Source: Stutzerimonas stutzeri
GTDB taxonomy: Bacteria > Pseudomonadota > Gammaproteobacteria > Pseudomonadales > Pseudomonadaceae
Assembly (NCBI GenBank): GCA_002387205.1
Contig: DGLA01000004.1
Location: 100,487 to 108,922, forward strand
Direction: 5' to 3'
DNA length: 8,436 bases
In this document: piece by piece, positions 1-5,905 of the stretch
How the letters are laid out: each line of letters begins with the position of its first letter
How positions within the stretch are numbered: the stretch's first letter is position 1
Translations under genes and position numbers: made by a program
The notes under the pieces: generated by a model
Database searches by the model: none
Told to the model about the DNA's origin: nothing
The model's input: only the letters and a program-made list of their open reading frames with translations

Positions 1-598
1 GCGAGGCGTTGCCCTTGCCGGTGAAGCCGATGTTCATCGGAAAGGCGTCGGCGGCCTTGAGCATCATCGCCATGTGCCAGGGGCCGGGCGTCACCGTGGT
101 GGCATTGGTGCCGGTGGCCGGCCCGGTGCCGCCACCGATCATGGTGGTCACGCCGCTCATCAGCGCCTCTTCGATCTGCTGCGGGCAGATGAAATGGATG
201 TGCGAGTCGATGCCGCCGGCGGTGAGGATCATGCCTTCGCCTGCAATCACTTCGGTGCTGGCGCCGATGGCGATGGTCACGTCGGGCTGGATATCCGGGT
301 TGCCGGCCTTGCCGATGGCGGCGATGCGTCCATCTTTCAAACCGACGTCGGCCTTGACGATGCCCCAGTGGTCGAGGATCAGCGCGTTGGTGATCAGGGT
401 GTCGACCACTTCGGCGGCGCACAGCTGACCCTGGCCCATGCCATCGCGGATCACCTTGCCGCCACCGAACTTCACCTCTTCGCCATAGGTGGTGAAGTCC
501 TTTTCGACTTCGATCCACAGGTCAGTATCGGCCAGGCGCACCTTGTCGCCGACGGTGGGGCCGAACATGTCGGCGTAGGCTTGGCGGGATATCTTCAT
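1..598 (-). CDS. ureC: Urease alpha (catalytic) subunit UreC, 5' part of the gene
   Basis: UreC is the catalytic subunit of cytoplasmic urease, which hydrolyses urea to ammonia and carbamate at a di-nickel centre. The first 199 codons are present and the rest lies beyond the low-coordinate window edge (the family is about 566 residues). The translation begins MKISRQAYADMFGPTVGDKV, the standard UreC N-terminus. It includes GIDSHIHFICP with the nickel-ligand pair His133 and His135, which correspond to His134/His136 of the Klebsiella enzyme. The carbamylated lysine and the remaining active-site residues are outside the window. The ATG at 598 is supported by AAGGAA about 10 bases upstream. ureC follows ureB after a 138-base gap that holds repeats, so it is probably cotranscribed but not translationally coupled. 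No frameshift is seen. Identification is secure. Confidence 0.97.
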   Translation of the reverse strand, partial: MKISRQAYADMFGPTVGDKVRLADTDLWIEVEKDFTTYGEEVKFGGGKVIRDGMGQGQLCAAEVVDTLITNALILDHWGIVKADVGLKDGRIAAIGKAGNPDIQPDVTIAIGASTEVIAGEGMILTAGGIDSHIHFICPQQIEEALMSGVTTMIGGGTGPATGTNATTVTPGPWHMAMMLKAADAFPMNIGFTGKGNAS

Positions 599-736
599 GG
601 CTGGTGTTCCTTCTGATGCCTTTGGCGTTCTGCCTTCGCTGGAGGCTGGAAAGCTGGAGGCTGGACGAAAGGGCAAAATCGAGTGGCCCTTTGGTTTTTT
701 CGTCCGGCTTCAAGCCTTCAGCGCTCTTTTCGGCTT
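599..736. repeat. Tandem plus inverted repeat in the ureB-ureC gap
   Basis: The gap holds a direct repeat of GCTGGAGGCTGGA at 638..650 and 653..665, separated by AA. It is followed by a dyad, AAAGGGC (668..674) with GCCCTTT (686..692). An outer arm GGACG (663..667) can pair with CGTCC (701..705). The far side (701..720) continues as an imperfect inverted copy of the tandem unit (GGCTTCAAGCC). Read on the plus strand, the inner hairpin is followed by GG and six T, the form of an intrinsic terminator. Read on the minus strand, in the direction of the genes, there is no T run, so it should not stop urease transcription. The AGCTGGA/AGCTTCCAGC style of unit resembles the urtD-urtE gap repeat and the dyad repeats common between Pseudomonas genes. 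A 63-codon minus-strand frame across it has no protein-like features. Confidence 0.6.
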
Positions 737-1042
737 TTAAAGCTTTCCCATTACCCGTCCGGCAAAGCCGAACACCCGTCTGTCCCCAGCCAAATCGACC
801 AGCTCCACCTCGCGACTCTGGCCTGGCTCGAAGCGCACGGCGGTGCCGGCGGGAATGTTCAGGCGCATGCCGCGGGCGGCGGCGCGGTCGAAGGCGAGCG
901 CGTCGTTGGTTTCGAAGAAGTGGTAGTGCGAGCCGACCTGGATCGGCCGGTCTCCGCTGTTGGCCACGCAGAGGGTGAGGGTGCGGCGGCCGGCGTTGAG
1001 CTCGATCTCGCCGTCCTTGATCTGGTATTCGCCGGGAATCAT
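737..1042 (-). CDS. ureB: Urease beta subunit UreB
   Basis: UreB is the 101-residue beta subunit of urease. It packs against UreC and UreA in the (alpha-beta-gamma)3 holoenzyme and has no catalytic residues. The translation starts MIPGEYQIKDGEIELNAGR and contains GSHYHFFETNDALAFDR (about residues 38 to 54), RLNIPAGTAVRFEPGQ and VFGFAGRVMG, all diagnostic of UreB. The length matches the bacterial three-subunit type. The ATG at 1042 overlaps the TGA of the acetyltransferase gene by four bases (ATGA at 1039..1042), which implies translational coupling. The gene ends TAA at 737..739, just before the ureB-ureC repeat gap. The assignment is secure from sequence and context. Confidence 0.97.
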   Translation of the reverse strand: MIPGEYQIKDGEIELNAGRRTLTLCVANSGDRPIQVGSHYHFFETNDALAFDRAAARGMRLNIPAGTAVRFEPGQSREVELVDLAGDRRVFGFAGRVMGKL

Positions 1043-1548
1043 GGATGAGGGTTCCTGTTCAAGGGCAGTTGCATCATGGTCAGGTCCAGCCAGCGGCCGA
1101 ACTTGCAGCCCACCTGGCGCATCTGTGCGGCATGGATGAAGCCCAGCTGCTGGTGCATATGGATGGAGGCGCGGTTCTCACTTTCGATAGCGGCGATCAT
1201 CACGTGTTTCTCCAGCGCCCGGGCGCGCTCGATCAAGACCTGCATGAGGCTGCGACCGATGCCGCTGCCACGGTGGTCAGGGCTGACGTAGACCGAGTTC
1301 TCGACGGTGTGGCGAAAGCCATCATGAGGGCGCCAGGGGCCGAACGAGGCGTAGCCGGCGACCTGCCCGCGGTCGTCAATGGCGACCAGTACCGGATAGC
1401 CCTGCGCGTGACGTTCAGCCAGCCAGGCGCGGCGGTTTTCGAGGTCGACGATCCGGTCGTTCCAGATTGCTGTGCTGTTCTGCACGGCATCGTTGTAGAT
1501 CTGCAGGATGCCTTCCAGGTCGGTGTCCAGGGCGTCGCGTATCTGCAC
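1039..1548 (-). CDS. GNAT N-acetyltransferase (phosphinothricin / methionine sulfoximine type)
   Basis: A 169-residue single-domain GNAT enzyme that transfers acetyl from acetyl-CoA to an amino group. The acetyl-CoA-binding motif A is VSPDHRGSGIGRSLMQVLI, with the P-loop HRGSGIG at 92..98. The later IESENRASIHMHQQLGF (121..137) and the VGCKFGRWLDLTMMQ end are typical of the phosphinothricin acetyltransferase family. TVENSVYV (81..88) holds the acidic residue usually near the active site. Pseudomonas members between ureA and ureB are known to acetylate methionine sulfone or sulfoximine, so detoxification of glutamine synthetase inhibitors is a reasonable but untested role here. The start is GTG at 1548, supported by GGAAGGAA 7 bases upstream. 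It lies 55 bases after ureA and overlaps ureB by four bases, so it is inside the urease operon. It is not a urease accessory protein. Confidence 0.93.
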   Translation of the reverse strand: MQIRDALDTDLEGILQIYNDAVQNSTAIWNDRIVDLENRRAWLAERHAQGYPVLVAIDDRGQVAGYASFGPWRPHDGFRHTVENSVYVSPDHRGSGIGRSLMQVLIERARALEKHVMIAAIESENRASIHMHQQLGFIHAAQMRQVGCKFGRWLDLTMMQLPLNRNPHP

Positions 1549-1603
1549 GTTGAGTTCCTTCCAAGCGGTTCAAGGTCATTAGCAGTAGACATTGACCCAT
1601 ATT

Positions 1604-1906
1604 TCAGGCGATTGGTTGATGCACGGTGACCAGCTTGGTGCCGTCGGGAAAGGTGGCCTCCACCTGTATCTCCGGAATCATTTCCGGCACGCCTTCCATG
1701 ACCTGTTCGCGGCTGAGCAGGGTAGTGCCGTAGTGCATCAGCTCGGCAACCGTCTGGCCGTCGCGCGCACCCTCGAGCAGGGCGGCGGAAATGTAGGCCA
1801 TGGCCTCCGGGTAGTTGAGCTTCACACCGCGGGCCAGCCGGCGCTCGGCCACCAGGCCGGCGGTAAAGATCAGCAGCTTGTCCTTCTCTCTAGGTGACAG
1901 ATCCAT
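1604..1906 (-). CDS. ureA: Urease gamma subunit UreA
   Basis: UreA is the small structural subunit of urease and helps hold the trimeric holoenzyme together. From the ATG at 1906 the product is exactly 100 residues, the family norm. It begins MDLSPREKDKLLIFTAGLVA and contains ARGVKLNYPEAMAYIS, GARDGQTVAELM and MEGVPEMIPEIQVEATFPDG, all diagnostic. The reading frame stays open upstream to 2038, but that extension covers the hairpin region of the ureD-ureA gap and has no family similarity. GGAG lies five bases before the chosen ATG. The stop is TGA at 1604..1606, and the acetyltransferase begins 55 bases later. Identification is secure. Confidence 0.97.
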   Translation of the reverse strand: MDLSPREKDKLLIFTAGLVAERRLARGVKLNYPEAMAYISAALLEGARDGQTVAELMHYGTTLLSREQVMEGVPEMIPEIQVEATFPDGTKLVTVHQPIA

Positions 1907-1924
1907 AACAGCTCCAGTCGTAGA

Positions 1925-1947
1925 GTGGATGTCGCTTTTACATCCAC
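1925..1947. repeat. Perfect hairpin in the ureD-ureA gap
   Basis: GTGGATGT (1925..1932) and ACATCCAC (1940..1947) form an 8-base perfect stem with a 7-base loop, CGCTTTT. It lies 18 bases upstream of ureA on the transcript. No T run follows in the gene direction, so it does not look like a terminator. It is probably part of a short intergenic repeat, or an RNA stem affecting ureA mRNA stability. Confidence 0.55.
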
Positions 1948-1952
1948 CGGCT

Positions 1953-1968
1953 CGTGGTCGAGACCACG
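1953..1968. repeat. Short dyad in the ureD-ureA gap
   Basis: CGTGGTC (1953..1959) and GACCACG (1962..1968) are inverted copies separated by two bases. The dyad directly adjoins the hairpin at 1925..1947. It could be a protein-binding palindrome or a tight RNA stem. Nothing in the sequence decides between these. Confidence 0.45.
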
Positions 1969-2008
1969 CAGCGATTATCGGGGCGGCACGTAGCAAGCGC
2001 CGGCGTAG

Positions 2009-2036
2009 GGTGGGCAACGGCGCAGCCTTGCCCACC
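2009..2036. repeat. Inverted repeat just after ureD
   Basis: GGTGGGCAA (2009..2017) pairs perfectly with TTGCCCACC (2028..2036). Inside the loop, GGC and GCC can extend the stem past one bulged C. The unit GTAGGGTGGGCAA...TTGCCCACC resembles dispersed repeats I associate with intergenic DNA of the stutzeri group. That resemblance is from memory and unchecked. It starts six bases beyond the ureD stop codon. Without a T tract it is more likely an mRNA-stabilising stem or a repeat than a terminator. Confidence 0.55.
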
Positions 2037-2042
2037 AAATAT

Positions 2043-2876
2043 TCATGTACTCCAGATCCTCGGCGGCACTGCCTCGCGGTCCAGCAGTGCCGGTCGCAGC
2101 AGTCGCCAGAGATCGATCAGCCAGGCGCGGGCATGCAACGCCTCGCCAGCCAGGCAGCGCCCGACAAGCATGCCAGGCAACTGTGTCAGATCGCCTCGGA
2201 CCTGGTTCGCAAGTCCACGGCACTGCTCCAGCAGTTCAATATCGATCTCGCCACTGACGACCAGGGTAGCGAACACGGGGTGGCCGTCGAGCCCGATGGG
2301 CGAGTCGAGCAGCCCGTCTCCACCCCTAACACGCTGGCGTTCATGCCAGAGCAGCTCGCCGTCGCGGTGGATATCCAGCTGCGCCTGGAAGTGCCCGGCT
2401 TCGAAACGTTCGTCACTGGCCTTTCTCCCGAGCGCAATGACGTCCCAGTAGAACAACCGCGCATCGCCTTCCAGATCGATGGATGTCCTCAGCTCGGCCT
2501 GCGCCGCCGAGTAGACGATGGTTTCCTGCGGAAGCCATTCGAGCGTGGCACCGGCCTCGACGCGCAGCCGTACATCCTGAAATGCCGGGCCGGCGGCGCG
2601 ATACCACTTCGCCGCACCCGGGCTGGTCAGCTGTGCCCAGGCATCAGCGCCAACCGTGGCGCTGATGTCGAGCCGGTCGCCACCGGCAATCCCGCCAGGA
2701 GGATGGACGATGATGTGCTGACAGACCTCCGGCCCTTCCGGATAGAGGTGCTTTTGCACCCGCAACGGGCCTTTATGCCGGCGCAGCACGGGCCGCGTCG
2801 TCTGGCCGAATGCGGCGTAGGCGAGTGTCAGCTCTGCTTCCCAGCTTGGCGTGAAAATGGGGGGCATTGCAGTCAT
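2043..2876 (-). CDS. ureD: Urease accessory protein UreD
   Basis: UreD binds apo-urease and, with UreF and UreG, forms the complex that carbamylates the active-site lysine and inserts nickel. From the ATG at 2876 the product is 277 residues, typical of the family. It shows SWEAELTLAYAAFG near the N-terminus, RRHKGPLRVQKHLYPEG, HPPGGIAGGD (58..67), TSPGAAKWYR, WLPQETIVY, YWDVIALGR, and RAWLIDLWRLLRP near the end. The frame is open to an ATG at 2936, which would add 20 residues. That start lies upstream of the predicted sigma-54 transcription start near 2900, and the extension has no UreD-like residues, so 2876 is preferred. ATG 2867 is also possible. No strong ribosome-binding site is seen: AAAGG lies 16 bases away. 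It is the first gene of the urease unit, with ureA 136 bases downstream. Confidence 0.93.
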   Translation of the reverse strand: MTAMPPIFTPSWEAELTLAYAAFGQTTRPVLRRHKGPLRVQKHLYPEGPEVCQHIIVHPPGGIAGGDRLDISATVGADAWAQLTSPGAAKWYRAAGPAFQDVRLRVEAGATLEWLPQETIVYSAAQAELRTSIDLEGDARLFYWDVIALGRKASDERFEAGHFQAQLDIHRDGELLWHERQRVRGGDGLLDSPIGLDGHPVFATLVVSGEIDIELLEQCRGLANQVRGDLTQLPGMLVGRCLAGEALHARAWLIDLWRLLRPALLDREAVPPRIWST

Positions 2877-2910
2877 GGTCGGTACGCGATGGCCTTTATC
2901 CAGAAATGAC

Positions 2911-2926
2911 AGCAATAGTCGTGCCT
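2911..2926 (-). promoter_or_regulatory. Sigma-54 (RpoN) promoter of the urease operon
   Basis: The minus strand reads AGGCACGACTATTGCT. The sigma-54 consensus is TGGCACG, four free bases, then TTGC followed by A or T. All consensus positions match except the first T, including the invariant GG (2925..2924) and GC (2913..2912) ten bases apart. Counting from the -12 element, transcription should start near G2900. This leaves an untranslated leader of about 24 bases before the ureD ATG at 2876. Sigma-54 promoters need an activator such as NtrC, and matching sites lie upstream. Basis: sequence match to a well-defined consensus; function is inferred. Confidence 0.8.
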
Positions 2927-3016
2927 TCTGCGCCATAGCGGTGCATTAGCGCGCAGCCCTTCTGGACAGAACGGCATGGTCTCTCTGGATTGCGGGTGGT
3001 CCGCTCGCGCTCACGC

Positions 3017-3033
3017 TGCACCAGGCTGGCGCA
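3017..3033. promoter_or_regulatory. NtrC-type enhancer site 1
   Basis: TGCACCAGGCTGGCGCA matches the NtrC palindrome TGCACCA-N3-TGGTGCA at 13 of 14 specified positions. Its centre is about 125 bases upstream of the predicted sigma-54 start at 2900, a normal enhancer distance. NtrC phosphorylated under nitrogen limitation would bind here to activate ureD and the genes after it. Confidence 0.65.
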
Positions 3034-3056
3034 AGATCATGGCTATCGATCCATTT

Positions 3057-3073
3057 CGCTCTTTTCTGGTGCA
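3057..3073. promoter_or_regulatory. Possible NtrC site 2 (half site)
   Basis: The right half TGGTGCA (3067..3073) is a perfect NtrC half site, while the left half matches at only 3 of 7 positions. Its centre is 40 bases from that of site 1, about four helical turns, so two dimers would sit on the same face of the DNA. Strong plus weak NtrC site pairs are usual at nitrogen-controlled promoters. Taken alone this site would be weak evidence. Confidence 0.4.
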
Positions 3074-3224
3074 TGAGTGGCAGCGATACTGCTTCCCTCT
3101 CTGCGCTTTCACCGTGCCGTTAGGCGGTGAGCATAGGCGCTGGTGGCGCGGCGTACCGGCTCGCTAGCGGGTCGGGCCATTGCAGCCCGCCCTGGTTTCA
3201 AGCGCCCCGAACCGGGTCGTCTGC

Positions 3225-5456
3225 TCAATGTGGGCGCGGCAGAGGGTCCCTGTGGTAGCGACCGACCCCGGTATAGTCGAGCCAGGTGCCTGCCAGGTCG
3301 GTCTGGCCTACGCCGGGCACCTCCCAGTTGCACACGCCTGTCGGGAAGATCCGGGTCAGTCGCGCATAGTCCGCTGAGCTGAAATCAACGGAGTAATCGC
3401 GAGGATCGACTGCCTTCAGTTCACATTTGATGATGTTGGACTCGATGGGGCCGCCGGCGACCATTCGCGGCGAGGGGAACGCCGGATAGAGGTCGTTGCA
3501 GGCTGACGTGCCGGGCCCACCGAAACGTTGCGGCTCGGCGATGAAATCCGGCGTTGCCTCCCGTGTCCAGCAGCCGTCCTGAAGGTCGGCGGGCTTGTTG
3601 CGCACCACTTTCTCGGCCCTGGGCGCAGGGCTGGTGTCGGCAGTGATCCGGGCCAGCCAGCGGTCCATCGCCTCCAGAGCGCGGTCTTGGATATAAGCGA
3701 CGCGGCCCGGGTAGGCCGCGTCATCCGCCGCGTTGCCGCCGCCACTCCACATCACGTGGTTGTCGATGTGCCCGTTGGCCTCACGCAGCCGTTCTCGAGT
3801 CGAGAAATGGTGGAATTTGAGATGGATATCGCCGCCGGGTTGCAGGTCGGTGTAGAGCTGGTCGTAGTCGAGAATCGGCATCGAGGCAAGGCCTCCGCCA
3901 CCATTGAGCATGCGACCTGTCCTGTAGGCCGCGCGTGTGGCGCGCAGGTCTGCGGTCATGCGTTGCGCTGTGAAATTGGCATCGATGTCCATCCCGCCGA
4001 TCTTCTCGTTCAGGTCAAGAAATTGCGCGGTGCTGATCTGCCCGGCATTCAGCGCTTCCAGCCCGTACTGCACGCCGACGTTGTCCAGCGGACGGCGGGC
4101 AAAACCGGTTTGCGGGTCGATCCCGTAGCTGTTGACCGCATGGTCGTAGATGGTTGCCCGAGCGCCGCGCGGGTTGTCGGTCGGGTGGTAACGCAGCGAG
4201 GCATCGACCGAAGCGTCGAACTCGGCGGAGGCGCGATCAGGACGACCAGGCACGGGGTCCAGGCGCGCCGCCCCGTTGTCGAGGTTGGCAACGGTGGCAA
4301 ACACGCCAAAGCCGGATGCGGCCCGCAATTGTTCCTCGGTCCATTCCACGCCCGCGTTCTGGTAGTAGTGCCAGAGCAGGCGTGAGTCGGCGAGCGTATA
4401 GGCGGTGCCGAAACCGACCTCCGGAAAGCTGCACGAGGGGATGATGCCGTCGAGCAGACCGGGGTAGTTGTCGCCGATCTGATGCTGCTGGTACGAACCG
4501 CCCGAGCAGCCCCAGCCGATGGTGTAACGCGGCCGACCATAGGTTTCGATAAAGCGTTCCTTGACCATCATCATGGTCTCGGCGGCCAGCAGGTCATCGC
4601 AGTTGTTGCCGAACACATTGAGCGAAGCCGATGCGGTGGCGAAACCTCGGGACAGTTCGCGATGGTCCAGCACGCCGCCCGTGCTGCTGCCCTGGCGGTA
4701 CCAGCCCGACCGGCAGCCACCGCCGAAGTTGTAGACCAGCCGGCCGTTCCAGGCCCCGTCGCGCAGGACGGTTGAAGGGCCGGGGCGTGTCGGGTCGTCC
4801 AGTACGGCGGTCTGGTAGATGGCACGGTTGATCACCCCGGTCTCCAGCCGCACCACGTAGGGTACGGTGGCGCCGTCGAGGGTAGTGGTCATGGTCAGAT
4901 CACCGGGCGGCACTTGTGGATCGTAGGGGAGGAACTGGCCGGACTGGGTGCGATAGAGATAGTCCACGCGGCGTGCAACGGTGCAGTTTTCGTCAAGCGG
5001 CTCGCCCAGGGTTTCGCCGCCCGGATAGACCTGGAATTCGTTGGTCTCACAAACGAAGGGCTCCTGCTTGGGACCGGCAAAGACGGGCCCCGACAGCGGG
5101 TGGGAGACCAGCACCAGCCAGGCGGGTCCGCTGCCTTTGGCCTGGGCGATGAGCCGGTTGCGGCCTTCCTTGAGCCCTTCGACCAACCCAACCAGCGAAC
5201 GGCCGTTGTCACTCAGGCGGAATGCCCCGGTGACGTCGGTATCGTTCAGCCTGACCCGCAGCCCTTCGGCAGCGGCCGGGTCTGGCAGCCGGATACGGAT
5301 CAGTGCATCGCCACCGCTGAGTTTGTCCGGCCGGTTGGAAAGGCTCTCGAGCGTCAGCCGCGGCGCAGCCTGTGCGGCGCTGCAGATGGCGAGTGAAAGC
5401 GAAACGAGGCCGTACCGAATTGCACGCTGGGTACGCCGGTTTTTTATTGTTTTCAT
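3225..5456 (-). CDS. Secreted alpha/beta-hydrolase-like protein, DUF6351 (tannase/feruloyl-esterase-like)
   Basis: A 743-residue exported protein. The N-terminus MKTIKNRRTQRAIRYG is basic, followed by a hydrophobic stretch and an AQA-A signal peptidase I site at about residue 30, so it should reach the periplasm or outside. Residues 31 to about 125 look like a beta-rich domain, followed by VLVSHPLSGPVFAGP. The hydrolase part has NFGGGCRSGWYRQG (243..256) and the nucleophile elbow GWGCSGGSYQQHQ, with likely catalytic Ser318 preceded by Cys317. HFSTRERLREANGHIDNHVMW (550..570) is a candidate acid/His region. The mature protein has ten cysteines, suggesting disulfides. This fits DUF6351, which I recognise from pattern memory; the substrate is unknown, with an ester most likely. 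The start is ATG 5456, with GAGGA 8 bases upstream. The longer frame to 5570 would hide the signal peptide. It shares the strand of the urea genes but is separated by large gaps on both sides, so it may be a separate unit. No promoter was recognised. Confidence 0.82.
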   Translation of the reverse strand: MKTIKNRRTQRAIRYGLVSLSLAICSAAQAAPRLTLESLSNRPDKLSGGDALIRIRLPDPAAAEGLRVRLNDTDVTGAFRLSDNGRSLVGLVEGLKEGRNRLIAQAKGSGPAWLVLVSHPLSGPVFAGPKQEPFVCETNEFQVYPGGETLGEPLDENCTVARRVDYLYRTQSGQFLPYDPQVPPGDLTMTTTLDGATVPYVVRLETGVINRAIYQTAVLDDPTRPGPSTVLRDGAWNGRLVYNFGGGCRSGWYRQGSSTGGVLDHRELSRGFATASASLNVFGNNCDDLLAAETMMMVKERFIETYGRPRYTIGWGCSGGSYQQHQIGDNYPGLLDGIIPSCSFPEVGFGTAYTLADSRLLWHYYQNAGVEWTEEQLRAASGFGVFATVANLDNGAARLDPVPGRPDRASAEFDASVDASLRYHPTDNPRGARATIYDHAVNSYGIDPQTGFARRPLDNVGVQYGLEALNAGQISTAQFLDLNEKIGGMDIDANFTAQRMTADLRATRAAYRTGRMLNGGGGLASMPILDYDQLYTDLQPGGDIHLKFHHFSTRERLREANGHIDNHVMWSGGGNAADDAAYPGRVAYIQDRALEAMDRWLARITADTSPAPRAEKVVRNKPADLQDGCWTREATPDFIAEPQRFGGPGTSACNDLYPAFPSPRMVAGGPIESNIIKCELKAVDPRDYSVDFSSADYARLTRIFPTGVCNWEVPGVGQTDLAGTWLDYTGVGRYHRDPLPRPH

Positions 5457-5905
5457 GGAAATCGTCCTCGGATACGGGGGGCACCGCATGTCGCGCTTGC
5501 ACCGCTCAGCCGATTGCACGAGAGGTCTGGCCCGGATGCCTGCGTGCCCTTTAGCGTAGAAGCCGAACAAGCGGTTGCTTCGTTTGGCCGACCACCGGCT
5601 GGTATGGCCAGCGGCGAAGCGCGCCGGCAGGTTGCGCAGCAGAAGGGCACCTTATCAGGCGTCGAAAATCCATCGCCTCCAGCTGAGAGTGGAAGCGCTC
5701 GCAGTGGTTCTGTTGCGGGGATAAGCGCCACGCCGCATAACAATGCTGGACGCCTGCAGGGGCCAGATCCGGCCCGCTTAGATAATGGCTGTACCGAAAA
5801 TCACGATCGACCACGCAGCAACGAGGCCGACGCTTGTCTCGATTGAATCGATATGACTGCTGCGCCATGTGGCCATCGTGCTCTGCACAGCCAGGCACTG
5901 CGTTT
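5457..5905 (-). other. 449-base gap between urtE and the DUF6351 gene
   Basis: Both strands contain open frames of 90 to 115 codons here. They overlap one another, are rich in Arg, Pro and Cys, and show no family motifs. The only part that reads like protein is the short frame at 5778..5876, listed separately. GGGCC and GGCCC around 5760..5776 form a small stem without a T run. A minus-strand GGGCACGCAGGCATCC near 5535..5550 resembles a -24 element but lacks the -12 GC. The stretch may be the remains of a lost gene or a rearrangement junction. No terminator for urtE was found. Confidence 0.4.
5778..5876 (-). CDS. Possible 32-residue single-helix peptide or remnant of a transporter gene
   Basis: The frame begins MATWRSSHIDSIETS and ends with a hydrophobic stretch of about 17 residues, VGLVAAWSIVIFGTAII, then TAA. 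A basic/polar start followed by one helix is what the N-terminus of an MFS-type transporter looks like, so this could be the stump of a lost transporter. It could also be a real small membrane protein, or chance. The upstream sequence (GCAGAGCACG) is a poor ribosome-binding site. It lies 29 bases after the urtE stop on the same strand, so it would be transcribed with urtE. Confidence 0.25.
   Translation of the reverse strand: MATWRSSHIDSIETSVGLVAAWSIVIFGTAII

Larger units (their letters stand above)
2877..3224 (-). other. Control region between the DUF6351 gene and ureD
   Basis: These 348 bases hold no convincing gene. The minus-strand frame running through 2877..2936 is the unused extension of ureD. 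The stretch contains the sigma-54 promoter and NtrC-type sites listed separately. The part next to the DUF6351 stop (about 3120..3224) shows only a short CCCG/CGGG dyad and no intrinsic terminator with a T run. Readthrough from the DUF6351 gene into ureD is therefore possible. Confidence 0.6.

Noticed and set aside
522..713. 63-codon minus-strand frame spanning the ureC start and the gap repeat
   Set aside because: It is made of ureC out-of-frame sequence plus repeat DNA, with no start signal or family motif.
1815..2909. 364-codon plus-strand frame opposite ureD and ureA
   Set aside because: It is antisense to ureD and ureA, whose family matches are unambiguous. Long antisense frames are expected in high-GC genes.
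3030..3048. Minus-strand TAGCCATGATCTTGC as a sigma-54 promoter
   Set aside because: It lacks the invariant GG of the -24 element.
3105..3119. Second sigma-54-like element on the minus strand (CGGCACGGTGAAAGC)
   Set aside because: The -24 half and the GG-GC spacing are good, but the -12 half is AAGC rather than TTGC. It lies upstream of the NtrC-type sites and about 230 bases from ureD. The element at 2911..2926 is much better, so I kept only that one.
5535..5550. Minus-strand GGGCACGCAGGCATCC as a sigma-54 promoter for the DUF6351 gene
   Set aside because: The -24 half is good, but the position that must be GC reads TC.
5551..5898. 115-codon minus-strand frame between urtE and the DUF6351 gene
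   Set aside because: Composition is Arg/Pro/Cys-rich, there are no recognisable motifs, and it overlaps other equally long frames on both strands. It looks like a chance frame in GC-rich DNA.
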